Assembly: GCA_002420115.1 (NCBI GenBank)
Contig: DIHK01000013.1
Coordinates: forward strand, 1 to 53,741
Source: Nitrospira sp. UBA5698
Lineage (GTDB): Bacteria > Nitrospirota > Nitrospiria > Nitrospirales > Nitrospiraceae
DNA: 53,741 bases
Reading direction: 5' to 3'
Each line of letters begins with the position of its first letter. The first letter of the stretch is position 1. The translations under genes were made by a program, and so were the position numbers. Shown here piece after piece: positions 32,613 through 40,665 of the stretch. Below the pieces are notes generated by a model that did no database searches, had not been told where the DNA came from, and saw nothing but the letters and a program-made list of their open reading frames with translations.

Positions 32613-34427
32613 TCAAAGGCTTTCAACAAAACTCCGCAGTTTCTTACTGCGGCTCGGATGTCGCAACTTCCTCAGGGCTTTGGCCTCAATCTGCCGGATA
32701 CGCTCACGCGTTACTTCAAAGTCCTGACCGACTTCTTCCAAGGTATGGTCGGTCGCTTCCCCGATCCCAAAGCGCTTTCGCAGGACCTTTTCCTCACGTG
32801 GCGTCAAGGTTTCTAATGCGCTATTGATCTGCCGTTGCAAGTCGTAGCGAATGGCCGCTTCCAGCGGCGACACGGCCTTCTTGTCCTCAATGAAATCACC
32901 CAGATGGCTGTCTTCTTCTTCTCCGATCGGTGTTTCAAGCGAAATAGGCTCGCGGGCAATCTTGAGAATCTTTCTGACTTTGTCCAACGGCAGATCCATC
33001 CGTTCGGCGATTTCTTCCGGCAACGGCTCTCGGCCCAGTTTTTGCACGAGATGCCGAGACGTGCGGATCAGTTTATTGATCGTTTCAATCATATGCACCG
33101 GGATCCGGATCGTGCGTGCTTGATCAGCGATCGCCCGAGTGATCGCCTGCCGGATCCACCACGTGGCGTAAGTGCTGAACTTGTACCCGCGCTTATATTC
33201 AAATTTGTCCACCGCCTTCATGAGTCCGATATTGCCTTCTTGAATCAAATCGAGAAATTGAAGGCCACGGTTCGTGTACTTCTTGGCGATACTGACGACA
33301 AGCCGCAGATTCGCCTCGACCAACTCCGCCTTTCCGCGCTTGACCTTCTCCTCCGCGACATCGAGATGCTTGACCGCATCCTTGATTTCGTCGGCAGGGA
33401 CCAGCGCTTCCTCGGCCTCCAGCTGACGGACTCGTGCCTTGGCGGCCTGGTACACCTTGCGAATCTCCAGCAAGGCCTCCTCCGACACGCCGGTCTTCCT
33501 CTTGACCGCCAGAAAGTCTTGACGGCTCCGGCACATCTTCCTCAATAATTCTGCTCCGGCTTCACCACCAACTCCGATACGCCGCTGGCAACTGACCGCC
33601 TCTCGTTCGGCCATTCTGATTTGGACTGCGAGCTCGCGGACCCGTTGCACCATCCGATCTTTCAGCACTCCATGGAGGTTGACCGATTCGATCTTGTTGA
33701 CCACTTGCTGACGGACGGCTTCAAACTGTTTCTTGAATTTCTTGTGCTTTGCCGGATCGTTCCCGAGATGTTTTCCCTTCTCCGCCAAAGCTTTGAGCGC
33801 AAGCGACACTTTCCGCACCGAGTTCAACGCGTCGAGCGTCTTGACTCGGAGCTCTTCGTAGTCACGTTCGACCGGTTGCTGCTCCTCTTCGAAATCCTCT
33901 TCGGTCTCTTGCACCGGAACGATTTCACGGACATCTATTTTTCCATTCTTCAGCTGATCCCTGAGCGCCAATACGAACTCGATCGTCATCGGCATCCCGT
34001 AGATCACGGAGGCGATATCAAATTTCCCCTCTTCAATCCGTTTGGCGATCTCGATTTCACCTTCTCGACTCAAGAGCGCCACACTACCCATTTCCTTGAG
34101 GTAGAGCCGCACAGGATCATCAGTTCGACTCAAGGCTCCTGGCGTCAAATCGATGGCCTTATCGTTGTCGTCCTCAGAATCCGACTCCACCTCCTCGCCT
34201 TCCTCTCCCCCCTCACCATCGCCTCGTTTCGAAACCCGTTCTCCCTCCGTCGCTTCGACGATCTCGATGTCCATCTCACCGAACATCGCCATGATGCTGC
34301 CAAACTGATCGGATGAGACTACTTCAGCCGGCAAGGTGCTGTTGAGCTCGTCATACGTCAGGAAGCCTTTTTCCTTCCCGATTGAGATCAGCTTCTTCAC
34401 CTCGCCCAATAACTCTTGTTTCGACAT
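32613..34427 (-). CDS. rpoD: RNA polymerase primary sigma factor (sigma70/RpoD)
   Basis: Housekeeping sigma factor of 604 aa. Region 1.1 is at the start (KKLISIGKEKGFLTYDELNSTLP), then an acidic linker, region 1.2 (DPVRLYLKEMGSVALLSREGEIEIAKRIE), a non-conserved region of about 200 aa, regions 2.1-2.4 (LRLVVSIAKKYTNRGLQFLDLIQEGNIGLMKAV, then YKFSTYATWWIRQAITRAIADQ), region 3, and region 4.2 helix-turn-helix (TLEEVGQDFEVTRERIRQIEAKALRKL). ATG at 34427 lies two bases after the dnaG stop, with GAAGGAG five bases upstream, so dnaG and rpoD are coupled as in the macromolecular synthesis operon. Confidence 0.98.
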   Translation of the reverse strand: MSKQELLGEVKKLISIGKEKGFLTYDELNSTLPAEVVSSDQFGSIMAMFGEMDIEIVEATEGERVSKRGDGEGGEEGEEVESDSEDDNDKAIDLTPGALSRTDDPVRLYLKEMGSVALLSREGEIEIAKRIEEGKFDIASVIYGMPMTIEFVLALRDQLKNGKIDVREIVPVQETEEDFEEEQQPVERDYEELRVKTLDALNSVRKVSLALKALAEKGKHLGNDPAKHKKFKKQFEAVRQQVVNKIESVNLHGVLKDRMVQRVRELAVQIRMAEREAVSCQRRIGVGGEAGAELLRKMCRSRQDFLAVKRKTGVSEEALLEIRKVYQAAKARVRQLEAEEALVPADEIKDAVKHLDVAEEKVKRGKAELVEANLRLVVSIAKKYTNRGLQFLDLIQEGNIGLMKAVDKFEYKRGYKFSTYATWWIRQAITRAIADQARTIRIPVHMIETINKLIRTSRHLVQKLGREPLPEEIAERMDLPLDKVRKILKIAREPISLETPIGEEEDSHLGDFIEDKKAVSPLEAAIRYDLQRQINSALETLTPREEKVLRKRFGIGEATDHTLEEVGQDFEVTRERIRQIEAKALRKLRHPSRSKKLRSFVESL

Positions 34428-34429
34428 GA

Positions 34430-36253
34430 CTACTCCTTCACCAAAGTCACCACGCCAGCGCTCAGCGTGCCGGCTTTCCGCATCCGCACTTCGTTAATCT
34501 GCACGTTCAAGCTGCCCGCTTCATCCGCTCGGCCTTCACGTTCAGCTGTTTTGAGACGCTCGATCAGATCTCGCAATGCTTGCTCCGTCCGCTTACGATC
34601 GAGATTATCCAAACACGCCTGAGTATGGGCCGGTACATCGTCGAAATAATCTTCGCGCATCGACAGTTCCGTTGCCAGGCCACTACATTCGGGATCTTCC
34701 GCCGCCTCATCCAGCACCGCTCGGAGGATGATCCGTCCGTCAGGATCCAGATGAGTACGCGCAATTTCGACCAGCTTTCGTCCAGACGAGATGGTAAACG
34801 ATTCCGGCTTCAGGCGACGCACATCAGCAGCAGACAGTTTCCCTTGCAGCAACAGGAGCAGCAGATCCCGCTCTTCCGGCAATCCTTTAAACAACGAGGT
34901 CAAGGAAATCCCCTGCGCCGGATGTACGCGTGGAGGGGCAGCACCAGATTTCGTCTGAGCCGACAGAGCCGGATAGCGTTCGATCAGTCGGGCTTCGCTG
35001 ATCTTCAGGCGTTCAGCGACAATTCTCATCCGCTCCTGCCGTTCGATCGGATGCTCGCTCTTCTGCAAGATACGCAGCACTTCATCCACGCTTCGGATAC
35101 GGCTCTCCAGTGAACCGGGATCGGCCTGATTGATCGTGTGATTCAGCGCATAGTCCAACAGGCTTGGCGCACCTACTTCCAACTGAGCGAATCCATCAAC
35201 GCCAGCTTTCCGGATAAACGTATCCGGATCCTCCCCTGCCGGAAGTGTGACGACTTTGACGCTCAAGCCGCTGTTGACAAAGAGGTCCAATCCTCGCAAT
35301 GCCGCGCGCACCCCGGCTGCATCCGGATCAAAGAGTAACACGACTCGTTCGGTAAATCGCCGAAGAGCTTGTACATGTTCAGCCGTCAAGGCCGTCCCTA
35401 AGGTCGCCACGGTATGGGCCAGTCCTGCCTGGTGGAGCGCGATGGCATCAAAATAGCCTTCGACAATGATCACGGTCTTGGTCCGAACGATGGCTTCGCG
35501 CGCCTGCTCGAAGGCAAACAGCGTCTGCCCCTTTTTAAACAGTGGGGTATCCGGAGAATTCAGATATTTGGGCATACCATCACCCAGTACGCGACCGCCG
35601 AATCCCACCACACGCTTGCGCAAGTCGGTAATGGTGAACATCAGCCGCCCATGGAACTTGTCGTAGTACCCATTGCCGTTTGGTCGGGGAGTGATCAGGC
35701 CAGCCGTCACGCTGTCGCTAGCCGAGAAGCCTTTTCGCGCGAGAAACTTACAGAGCCCCTCCCAATCTGAGGAGGAGACACCCAGCCGAAACATCTCCAC
35801 GGTTGATTGCTGGATCCCCCGCCTGATGAGATACTCACGAGCCGTGGCTCCAAGTTGCGAATCTCGAAGATTCGATTGGAACCACGTCAGCGCAGCCTGG
35901 TTCACCTCTTCGATGCGATGGGCATGCCCGCGTTGTCCTCGTTCCGCAGGCGACTCCTCCACCGCAATGCCCACCTTGTCGCCAAGCTCACGCAGCACTT
36001 CAGGAAACGTCGCGCCGGTCACTTTACTCAGAAAGGCAAACACATCGCCCCCGGCCTTGCAGCCGAAACAGTAAAACATTTGTTTGGAGGAACTGACCGA
36101 AAATGACGGACTCTTTTCCTGATGAAACGGGCATAGCCCCACCAGGTTTTGACCGGCCCGCCGTAAGGAGACGTGCTGGCCCACGACATCCGCGATATCC
36201 ACGCGGTCTCGGATCCGATTTTTGATCTCGTCGGAAATCAGGCCTCGGCCCAC
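34430..36253 (-). CDS. dnaG: DNA primase
   Basis: Synthesises RNA primers for replication. About 607 aa. The N-terminal zinc domain has CPFH...CFGC ligands within GLCPFHQEKSPSFSVSS and YCFGCKAGGDVFAFL. The TOPRIM core shows VIIVEGYFDAIALHQAGL and VVLLFDPDAAGVRAA with the metal-binding acids. A C-terminal helicase-interaction region follows. GTG at 36253 (then GRGLISDEI) is chosen since GGAG lies six bases upstream and families start near here; GTG codons at 36265 and 36286 are alternatives. It is followed directly by rpoD. Confidence 0.96.
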   Translation of the reverse strand: MGRGLISDEIKNRIRDRVDIADVVGQHVSLRRAGQNLVGLCPFHQEKSPSFSVSSSKQMFYCFGCKAGGDVFAFLSKVTGATFPEVLRELGDKVGIAVEESPAERGQRGHAHRIEEVNQAALTWFQSNLRDSQLGATAREYLIRRGIQQSTVEMFRLGVSSSDWEGLCKFLARKGFSASDSVTAGLITPRPNGNGYYDKFHGRLMFTITDLRKRVVGFGGRVLGDGMPKYLNSPDTPLFKKGQTLFAFEQAREAIVRTKTVIIVEGYFDAIALHQAGLAHTVATLGTALTAEHVQALRRFTERVVLLFDPDAAGVRAALRGLDLFVNSGLSVKVVTLPAGEDPDTFIRKAGVDGFAQLEVGAPSLLDYALNHTINQADPGSLESRIRSVDEVLRILQKSEHPIERQERMRIVAERLKISEARLIERYPALSAQTKSGAAPPRVHPAQGISLTSLFKGLPEERDLLLLLLQGKLSAADVRRLKPESFTISSGRKLVEIARTHLDPDGRIILRAVLDEAAEDPECSGLATELSMREDYFDDVPAHTQACLDNLDRKRTEQALRDLIERLKTAEREGRADEAGSLNVQINEVRMRKAGTLSAGVVTLVKE

Positions 36254-36323
36254 GAGAGTCTCCACTCCTACGTTCCCGTCGCACACGACCTGACGAGTTG
36301 GTTACTAAGTAATCGGAATAATT

Positions 36324-36333
36324 GACCGGTCAG
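36324..36333. promoter_or_regulatory. Palindrome TGACCGGTCA at the dnaG promoter (possible operator)
   Basis: A perfect 10-bp palindrome that touches the -10 box of the dnaG-rpoD promoter and covers the predicted transcription start. A repressor binding here would block initiation. It does not match a LexA box I know; the regulator is unknown. Confidence 0.35.
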
Positions 36334-36362
36334 ATTAACAGACGAGTGGAAATCCTGTCAAT
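36333..36362 (-). promoter_or_regulatory. Sigma70-type promoter of dnaG-rpoD
   Basis: Minus strand: -35 TTGACA (36357-36362, consensus), 18-base spacer, -10 TAATCT (36333-36338). The predicted start near 36326 leaves a leader of about 70 nt before the chosen dnaG start. Confidence 0.75.
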
Positions 36363-36375
36363 TCGTCGTTTTCGC

Positions 36376-36720
36376 TCAGCCTGGAGGCCAGCCCATCGGT
36401 CGCCCACCCATGACGTGAAAGTGAAGGTGGAAGACGGTTTGCCCTCCATCCCGCCCCGTGTTGGCCACAAGGCGGAACCCTGAACCAGTCAGCCCTTTGT
36501 CGTTCGCAACTTTCCTGCAGGTCAGCAACAGCCTCGCCAGCAATGCCTGATCTGTTTCACCCAGATCTTGGACGGAATCCACATGCCGCTTGGGTATTAC
36601 CAACGTATGGACAGGCGCTTGGGGATGGATGTCGTCGAAAGCCAGCGTGTCTTCGTCCTCATGAACCAACTTCGCCGGAATCTTCTTCTCCACAATCTTG
36701 CAAAATAGGCACTCGCTCAT
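36376..36720 (-). CDS. HIT-family nucleotide-binding protein (HinT-like)
   Basis: Small purine-nucleotide hydrolase of the histidine-triad family, 114 aa. It starts MSECLFCKIVEKKIPA, with the CxxC usual in HinT relatives, and carries the catalytic triad HLHFHVMGG near the end, with GQTVFHLHFH context. ATG at 36720 has AGAGGGG six bases upstream; an in-frame upstream start adds six unlikely residues. It is 71 bp after hisIE on the same strand, probably at the end of the his operon. Confidence 0.95.
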   Translation of the reverse strand: MSECLFCKIVEKKIPAKLVHEDEDTLAFDDIHPQAPVHTLVIPKRHVDSVQDLGETDQALLARLLLTCRKVANDKGLTGSGFRLVANTGRDGGQTVFHLHFHVMGGRPMGWPPG

Positions 36721-36791
36721 GTCGACCCCTCTGAGCAATGATTCCTCTCACCACTGAATACATAGGCTGATGCGCTCACCGCCCAGGGCGG

Positions 36792-37460
36792 TTACTTCTC
36801 CGACCGTAAGCCGGATTTCCCAAATCTGCGTCCGAGTTCTTCATAAATCTCCTGTAAGGTCAGACCATGGTACCCCAAAACCATGAGGGTGTGAAAAAAG
36901 AGGTCGGCTACTTCATACACGATCTCCTCTTTTTTGCCGCCTTTTGAAGCCAACAATACTTCGCCGGCCTCCTCTGCGACCTTTTTCAGAATCTTGTCGT
37001 GGCCCCCCTCGAATAGCTTTGTCGTATAGGATCCGGCCTGTGGATTTGCACGACGTGCAAGAATCGTCCGCAATACCGATTCAAGAATGCCCCCCGCTGC
37101 ATCCTGGGTCTTCTCCTCAGTAACCAAACCTTGCTCGTCCAGCCGTGAAAAGAAACACGCCCGCTCGCCGGTATGACAGGTCGGTCCTATTGGTTGCGCC
37201 TTCACTAAAACAGTATCCTGATCGCAATCGACGAAAAGAGCTTTGACATACAGCTTATGGCCTGAGGATTCGCCTTTTTCCCACAGCGTGTTTCTGGACC
37301 GACTCCAAAAGTGTACGGTTCTGGTTGCAACCGTTCTAGCCAGCGCCTCTTGATTCATGTAGCCCAGCATCAACACTGTGCCGTCAAGCCAATCCTGCAC
37401 CACGGCAGGGAGCAAGCCTTGCTGATCGAATTTGAATGGGGCGATCTGTGCCTGGTTCAT
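36792..37460 (-). CDS. hisIE: Bifunctional phosphoribosyl-AMP cyclohydrolase / phosphoribosyl-ATP pyrophosphatase
   Basis: Steps two and three of histidine synthesis in one chain of 222 aa. The N-terminal HisI domain (about residues 1-125) has GTVLMLGYMNQEAL, FWSRSRNTLWEKGESSGH, VDCDQD (metal-binding acids) and GPTCHTGERACFF (zinc cysteine). The C-terminal HisE domain has KKVAEEAGEVLLASK and YEVADLFFHTLMVL, the MazG-like acidic metal site. It starts four bases after the hisF stop. Confidence 0.97.
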   Translation of the reverse strand: MNQAQIAPFKFDQQGLLPAVVQDWLDGTVLMLGYMNQEALARTVATRTVHFWSRSRNTLWEKGESSGHKLYVKALFVDCDQDTVLVKAQPIGPTCHTGERACFFSRLDEQGLVTEEKTQDAAGGILESVLRTILARRANPQAGSYTTKLFEGGHDKILKKVAEEAGEVLLASKGGKKEEIVYEVADLFFHTLMVLGYHGLTLQEIYEELGRRFGKSGLRSEK

Positions 37461-37464
37461 CGAT

Positions 37465-38247
37465 TCATGCTACCTGAGCCGTGCTGTCCGGCATACGGAT
37501 CGAAACACCGCGCTCTTTCAAATAAGTCTTCGCTTGAGAGATCGTATAGGTCCGAAAATGAAAAATGGAGGCAGCCAAGACGGCGTCCGCTTTCCCCTTC
37601 ACGAATCCGTCGTATAAATGCTCCAACGATCCCACGCCACCCGATGCGATCACAGGAATCGACACCGCCCCAGATACCGCTGCCGTCAAACCCAAATCGT
37701 ATCCAGATTGACGACCATCCTGATCCATGCTGGTGAGTAAAATTTCACCGGCACCATACCGTTCCATCCGTGTCGCCCACTCAACCACATCGAGGCCGGT
37801 TGGTTTTCGACCACCATGCGTGAAGATTTCCCAACGATCCGGCGCAACGGCTTTGGCATCGATTGCGACGACGATACACTGCGTGCCAAATCGTTGTGCG
37901 GCTTCTCGAACAAACTCAGGCCGCTGAACCGCTGCGGTATTGATGCTGACCTTATCCGCCCCCGCATTCAATAAGGCCCGGATATCCTCGATCCTCCGTA
38001 CCCCGCCACCGACCGTCACTGGCATAAAAACACAGGCCGCTGTCCGCTCGACCACATCAAGAATCGTCTTGCGGTTCTCATGCGAAGCCGTAATATCCAA
38101 AAAGCAGAGCTCATCCGCTCCCTCGCGGTCATACCCCACCGCGACTTCAACCGGATCTCCCGCATCACGAAGATTCACAAAACTCACCCCCTTCACCACA
38201 CGTCCCTCTTTGACATCGAGACAGGGGATGATGCGTTTGGTCAACAT
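37465..38247 (-). CDS. hisF: Imidazole glycerol phosphate synthase, cyclase subunit
   Basis: Uses ammonia from HisH to convert PRFAR to imidazole glycerol phosphate and AICAR. A 260-aa half-barrel-duplicated TIM barrel with the catalytic Asp in IIPCLDVKEGRVVKG and the second Asp in TSMDQDGRQSGYD, plus phosphate-binding GGGVRRIEDIRALL and IASGGVGSLEHL. It lies between hisA and hisIE. A short repeat occupies the hisA-hisF gap. Confidence 0.98.
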   Translation of the reverse strand: MLTKRIIPCLDVKEGRVVKGVSFVNLRDAGDPVEVAVGYDREGADELCFLDITASHENRKTILDVVERTAACVFMPVTVGGGVRRIEDIRALLNAGADKVSINTAAVQRPEFVREAAQRFGTQCIVVAIDAKAVAPDRWEIFTHGGRKPTGLDVVEWATRMERYGAGEILLTSMDQDGRQSGYDLGLTAAVSGAVSIPVIASGGVGSLEHLYDGFVKGKADAVLAASIFHFRTYTISQAKTYLKERGVSIRMPDSTAQVA

Positions 38248-38255
38248 AGGAGCCT

Positions 38256-38276
38256 GTGAAACGTGAGAAGTGAACG
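38256..38276. repeat. GTGAARCGTG-type intergenic repeat, hisA-hisF gap
   Basis: GTGAAACGTGAGAAGTGAAC, two abutting units, just upstream of the hisF start. Related copies at 15346-15365, 24416-24435 and 32588-32609. Confidence 0.5.
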
Positions 38277-38303
38277 ATTTAAAACCTGCGCATCGTTTAG
38301 GAC

Positions 38304-39029
38304 CTACTCCTTACCGAGAGCCGCCACGGCAGATTGATAGTCGAGTTTGCCATCATATAATGCTTTGCCCACAATGGCCCCCTCAATCTTTGGCCCAAGC
38401 AAACGCACCGCAAGAAGGTCCTCGACATGACTGATCCCCCCTGACGCAATCACGGGGAAAGCGGAGGAGGCCACAACCTCTTTTAACGCCGTGAGATTCG
38501 GCCCGTTCAACATTCCGTCCCGCGCAATATCCGTATAGATGACCGCCCCGATCTCCAGCCCGCGTACTTCCCTTAATAGATCGATCGCCTTCGTCTCAGA
38601 TACTGCCGTCCAGCCTTTCACCGCAACCTTGCCGTCGCGAGCATCGAGGCCGAGCACGACTTGCCGGGGGAACTCCATACAGGCCTGCTCAAGAAACGCT
38701 CGATCCGTCAGCGCGGCTGTTCCCAAGACCACGCGGGACACCCCGGCCTTCAGATACCGTCGAACAGTTTCGATCGTCCGAATCCCACCACCGACTTGCA
38801 CATCGACCGTCACCGCCTTCCGCACTGCTTCGATCTGCGATAAATTCTTGGGCTCACCACCGACTGCACCATTCAAATCGACGACATGAATAAGGCCAGC
38901 TCCACACCGTTGCCAATTTCTGGCAACTGCGACGATATCCTCCGAATAAACCGTCTCAGCCGCCATGTCCCCCTGACGCAGCCGCACACACCGTCCATCC
39001 TTCAAGTCGATCGCGGGAATGACTAACAC
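38304..39029 (-). CDS. hisA: ProFAR isomerase (phosphoribosylformimino-AICAR ribotide isomerase)
   Basis: Fourth step of histidine synthesis, an Amadori rearrangement. A 241-aa TIM barrel with the catalytic Asp in VIPAIDLKDGRCVRL and the second in YTDIARDGMLNGPN; phosphate-binding VGGGIRTIETVRRYL and VIASGGISHVEDL. GTG at 39029 is chosen because AGGAG lies seven bases upstream and it sits one base after the lipoprotein stop; the frame is open for eight more codons upstream. Translational coupling to the upstream lipoprotein gene is likely. Confidence 0.96.
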   Translation of the reverse strand: MLVIPAIDLKDGRCVRLRQGDMAAETVYSEDIVAVARNWQRCGAGLIHVVDLNGAVGGEPKNLSQIEAVRKAVTVDVQVGGGIRTIETVRRYLKAGVSRVVLGTAALTDRAFLEQACMEFPRQVVLGLDARDGKVAVKGWTAVSETKAIDLLREVRGLEIGAVIYTDIARDGMLNGPNLTALKEVVASSAFPVIASGGISHVEDLLAVRLLGPKIEGAIVGKALYDGKLDYQSAVAALGKE

Positions 39030-39030
39030 C

Positions 39031-39780
39031 TTATCGCTCCTCTCCACTACCAAAGGGAAATTCTTTCAACACCTCATCGACCCCGTACTCTGCCAATTCA
39101 GCCGCCGTCACAAAGGACCACCGCTGCAGGAACCCCAGGAGATCCTCAGTCATCGGCCGTTGCCGTTCATAATACTCACCGGCCCAGAGCACTTGCCCAT
39201 CGACCGCAATGACCTTCGCCTGGAAACCGACTATCGCCGGCGGATGAGCCCCGAGCCGACTGCCTACCCGTTCTTGATACATCGACACAAGCCCGATCAA
39301 TGCGGCATCCGTTTTGAGTCGCTTCGCGACGGCAACGGCAGCCTGTTCTGACCCCAATTTTGAAAGCTCCATATCGGCTGATGAAGCTCGTACGACATCA
39401 CCAGGGGATACCACCTGGAGCCCTTTCCAATTCCGGAGATGCTTCCAGAATAACTCCGTCACCTGCTCTGCCGCATATCCCGGTACAAGCATGGCCTTGG
39501 AAGCATGCGGTTGTCCTTCCAATGGAACTCCCATGGAGATATCAGACCGGCGAATACTCTCCGGAGCTGGAATAAAGAGGTCATCATGACCTGATGATTG
39601 GGGAGTTGCGATCGATACAAACGGGATCAGTGCCATGGAACGAATCTGGTATCGAGACAATTCAGGCGCTGATTTGGTCACAACTTTTGACCCGCTGCAG
39701 CCCACAACCATCCCCGTCAATCCCATCACAATGATCGCTAGCACCATGCGAAACAGCACCGGCGATTCGCTCACTTCCAT
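39031..39780 (-). CDS. Putative lipoprotein embedded in the his operon
   Basis: Protein of 249 aa with a lipoprotein signal (VLFRMVLAIIVMGLTGM, lipobox VVGC, Cys about residue 27). The mature part starts with an Arg/Ile-rich strand SMALIPFVSI, then AAEQVTELFWKHLRNWKGLQVVSPGDVV and KTDAALIGLVSMYQERVG. This order (IxxLPF strand, helix with variable target, GADA-like strand) resembles the LpoB/CsgG/TolB-N type fold, judged by eye. ATG at 39780 overlaps the hisH stop by ten bases, and its stop is one base before hisA, so it is firmly part of the operon. A histidine-pathway role is unlikely for a lipoprotein; function unknown. Confidence 0.85.
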   Translation of the reverse strand: MEVSESPVLFRMVLAIIVMGLTGMVVGCSGSKVVTKSAPELSRYQIRSMALIPFVSIATPQSSGHDDLFIPAPESIRRSDISMGVPLEGQPHASKAMLVPGYAAEQVTELFWKHLRNWKGLQVVSPGDVVRASSADMELSKLGSEQAAVAVAKRLKTDAALIGLVSMYQERVGSRLGAHPPAIVGFQAKVIAVDGQVLWAGEYYERQRPMTEDLLGFLQRWSFVTAAELAEYGVDEVLKEFPFGSGEER

Positions 39781-40379
39781 CCTCCAAAATTCCGGATCAA
39801 TTGCAACCCAACAGCCTGACTCTTCTCCGGATGAAACTGGCAGGCCACCACGTTGTCCTTCCAAATGCTGGAAGTAAAGGGGATGCCGTAGCTCGTTGTG
39901 GTGGCAGTGATCTGCCGATCCGCAGGATCCACGAAATAGGAATGGACGAAATAGCAGTTTGATCCATCGGCAATGTCCTTGAAAACGGGGCAGTGGCTCT
40001 GGATCGCAATCTGATTCCATCCCATGTGCGGCACCTTGAGTGCCTGATCCTTTGTGAAGGCTCGTACTTTACCAGGGAAAATGTCCAGCCCCTCATGGCG
40101 GCCGAACTCTTCGCTTTCGGTAAACAAAAGTTGGAATCCCAGGCAGATGCCCAAAAACGGCTTTCCCGACTGAATGGCCCCCTTGATGGGTTCGACTAAT
40201 TGATATTGTTTGAGATTCGCCATGCAGTCTCCAAAGGCTCCGACACCTGGCAGCACTACATGGCTCGCGTTGTGAATCACGCTTGCATCGTGAGTGATCA
40301 CCGCCTGATACCCCACAGCCTCAAAGGCTTTGGAGACACTGCGCAAATTACCCATTCCATAGTCAATGATGGCAATCAT
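39771..40379 (-). CDS. hisH: Imidazole glycerol phosphate synthase, glutaminase subunit
   Basis: Glutamine amidotransferase that feeds ammonia to HisF. The 202 aa carry the class I triad: Cys in GKPFLGICLGFQLLF, His and Glu in ACQFHPEKSQAVG. The start IAIIDYGMGNLRSVSKAFE is canonical. ATG at 40379 matches family N-termini; an upstream in-frame ATG adds five residues. It is separated from hisB by 1.8 kb containing an acyltransferase gene. Confidence 0.97.
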   Translation of the reverse strand: MIAIIDYGMGNLRSVSKAFEAVGYQAVITHDASVIHNASHVVLPGVGAFGDCMANLKQYQLVEPIKGAIQSGKPFLGICLGFQLLFTESEEFGRHEGLDIFPGKVRAFTKDQALKVPHMGWNQIAIQSHCPVFKDIADGSNCYFVHSYFVDPADRQITATTTSYGIPFTSSIWKDNVVACQFHPEKSQAVGLQLIRNFGGWK

Positions 40380-40665
40380 AGCTGTTCCAGACATTTGGAA
40401 GCTGTAACAATACCGCAACTAGAAGGTTCCTGCCACAGGCAATCCAGGTGGTCAAACTTCACTGGCCCACGACTCTTTATCCACAGGTATAAAGTATGCG
40501 CCAGCACATTCGAACGCTGTATCGCTTTGAACTTGCATGGTATCTCGTTACACAACTACACCGTAATTAGGAACAGCGAGATATTTTGAAAAAACATTAC
40601 AACGCACGAAAGACTGTATTGCTAGGGAGGTGATCTGAAGGTTTGTTAGGCAGCTGTCCTTTTTT

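Noticed and set aside
39781..40020. Upstream extension of the his-operon lipoprotein frame
   Set aside because: It lies within hisH in another frame; the lipoprotein signal begins properly at ATG 39780.
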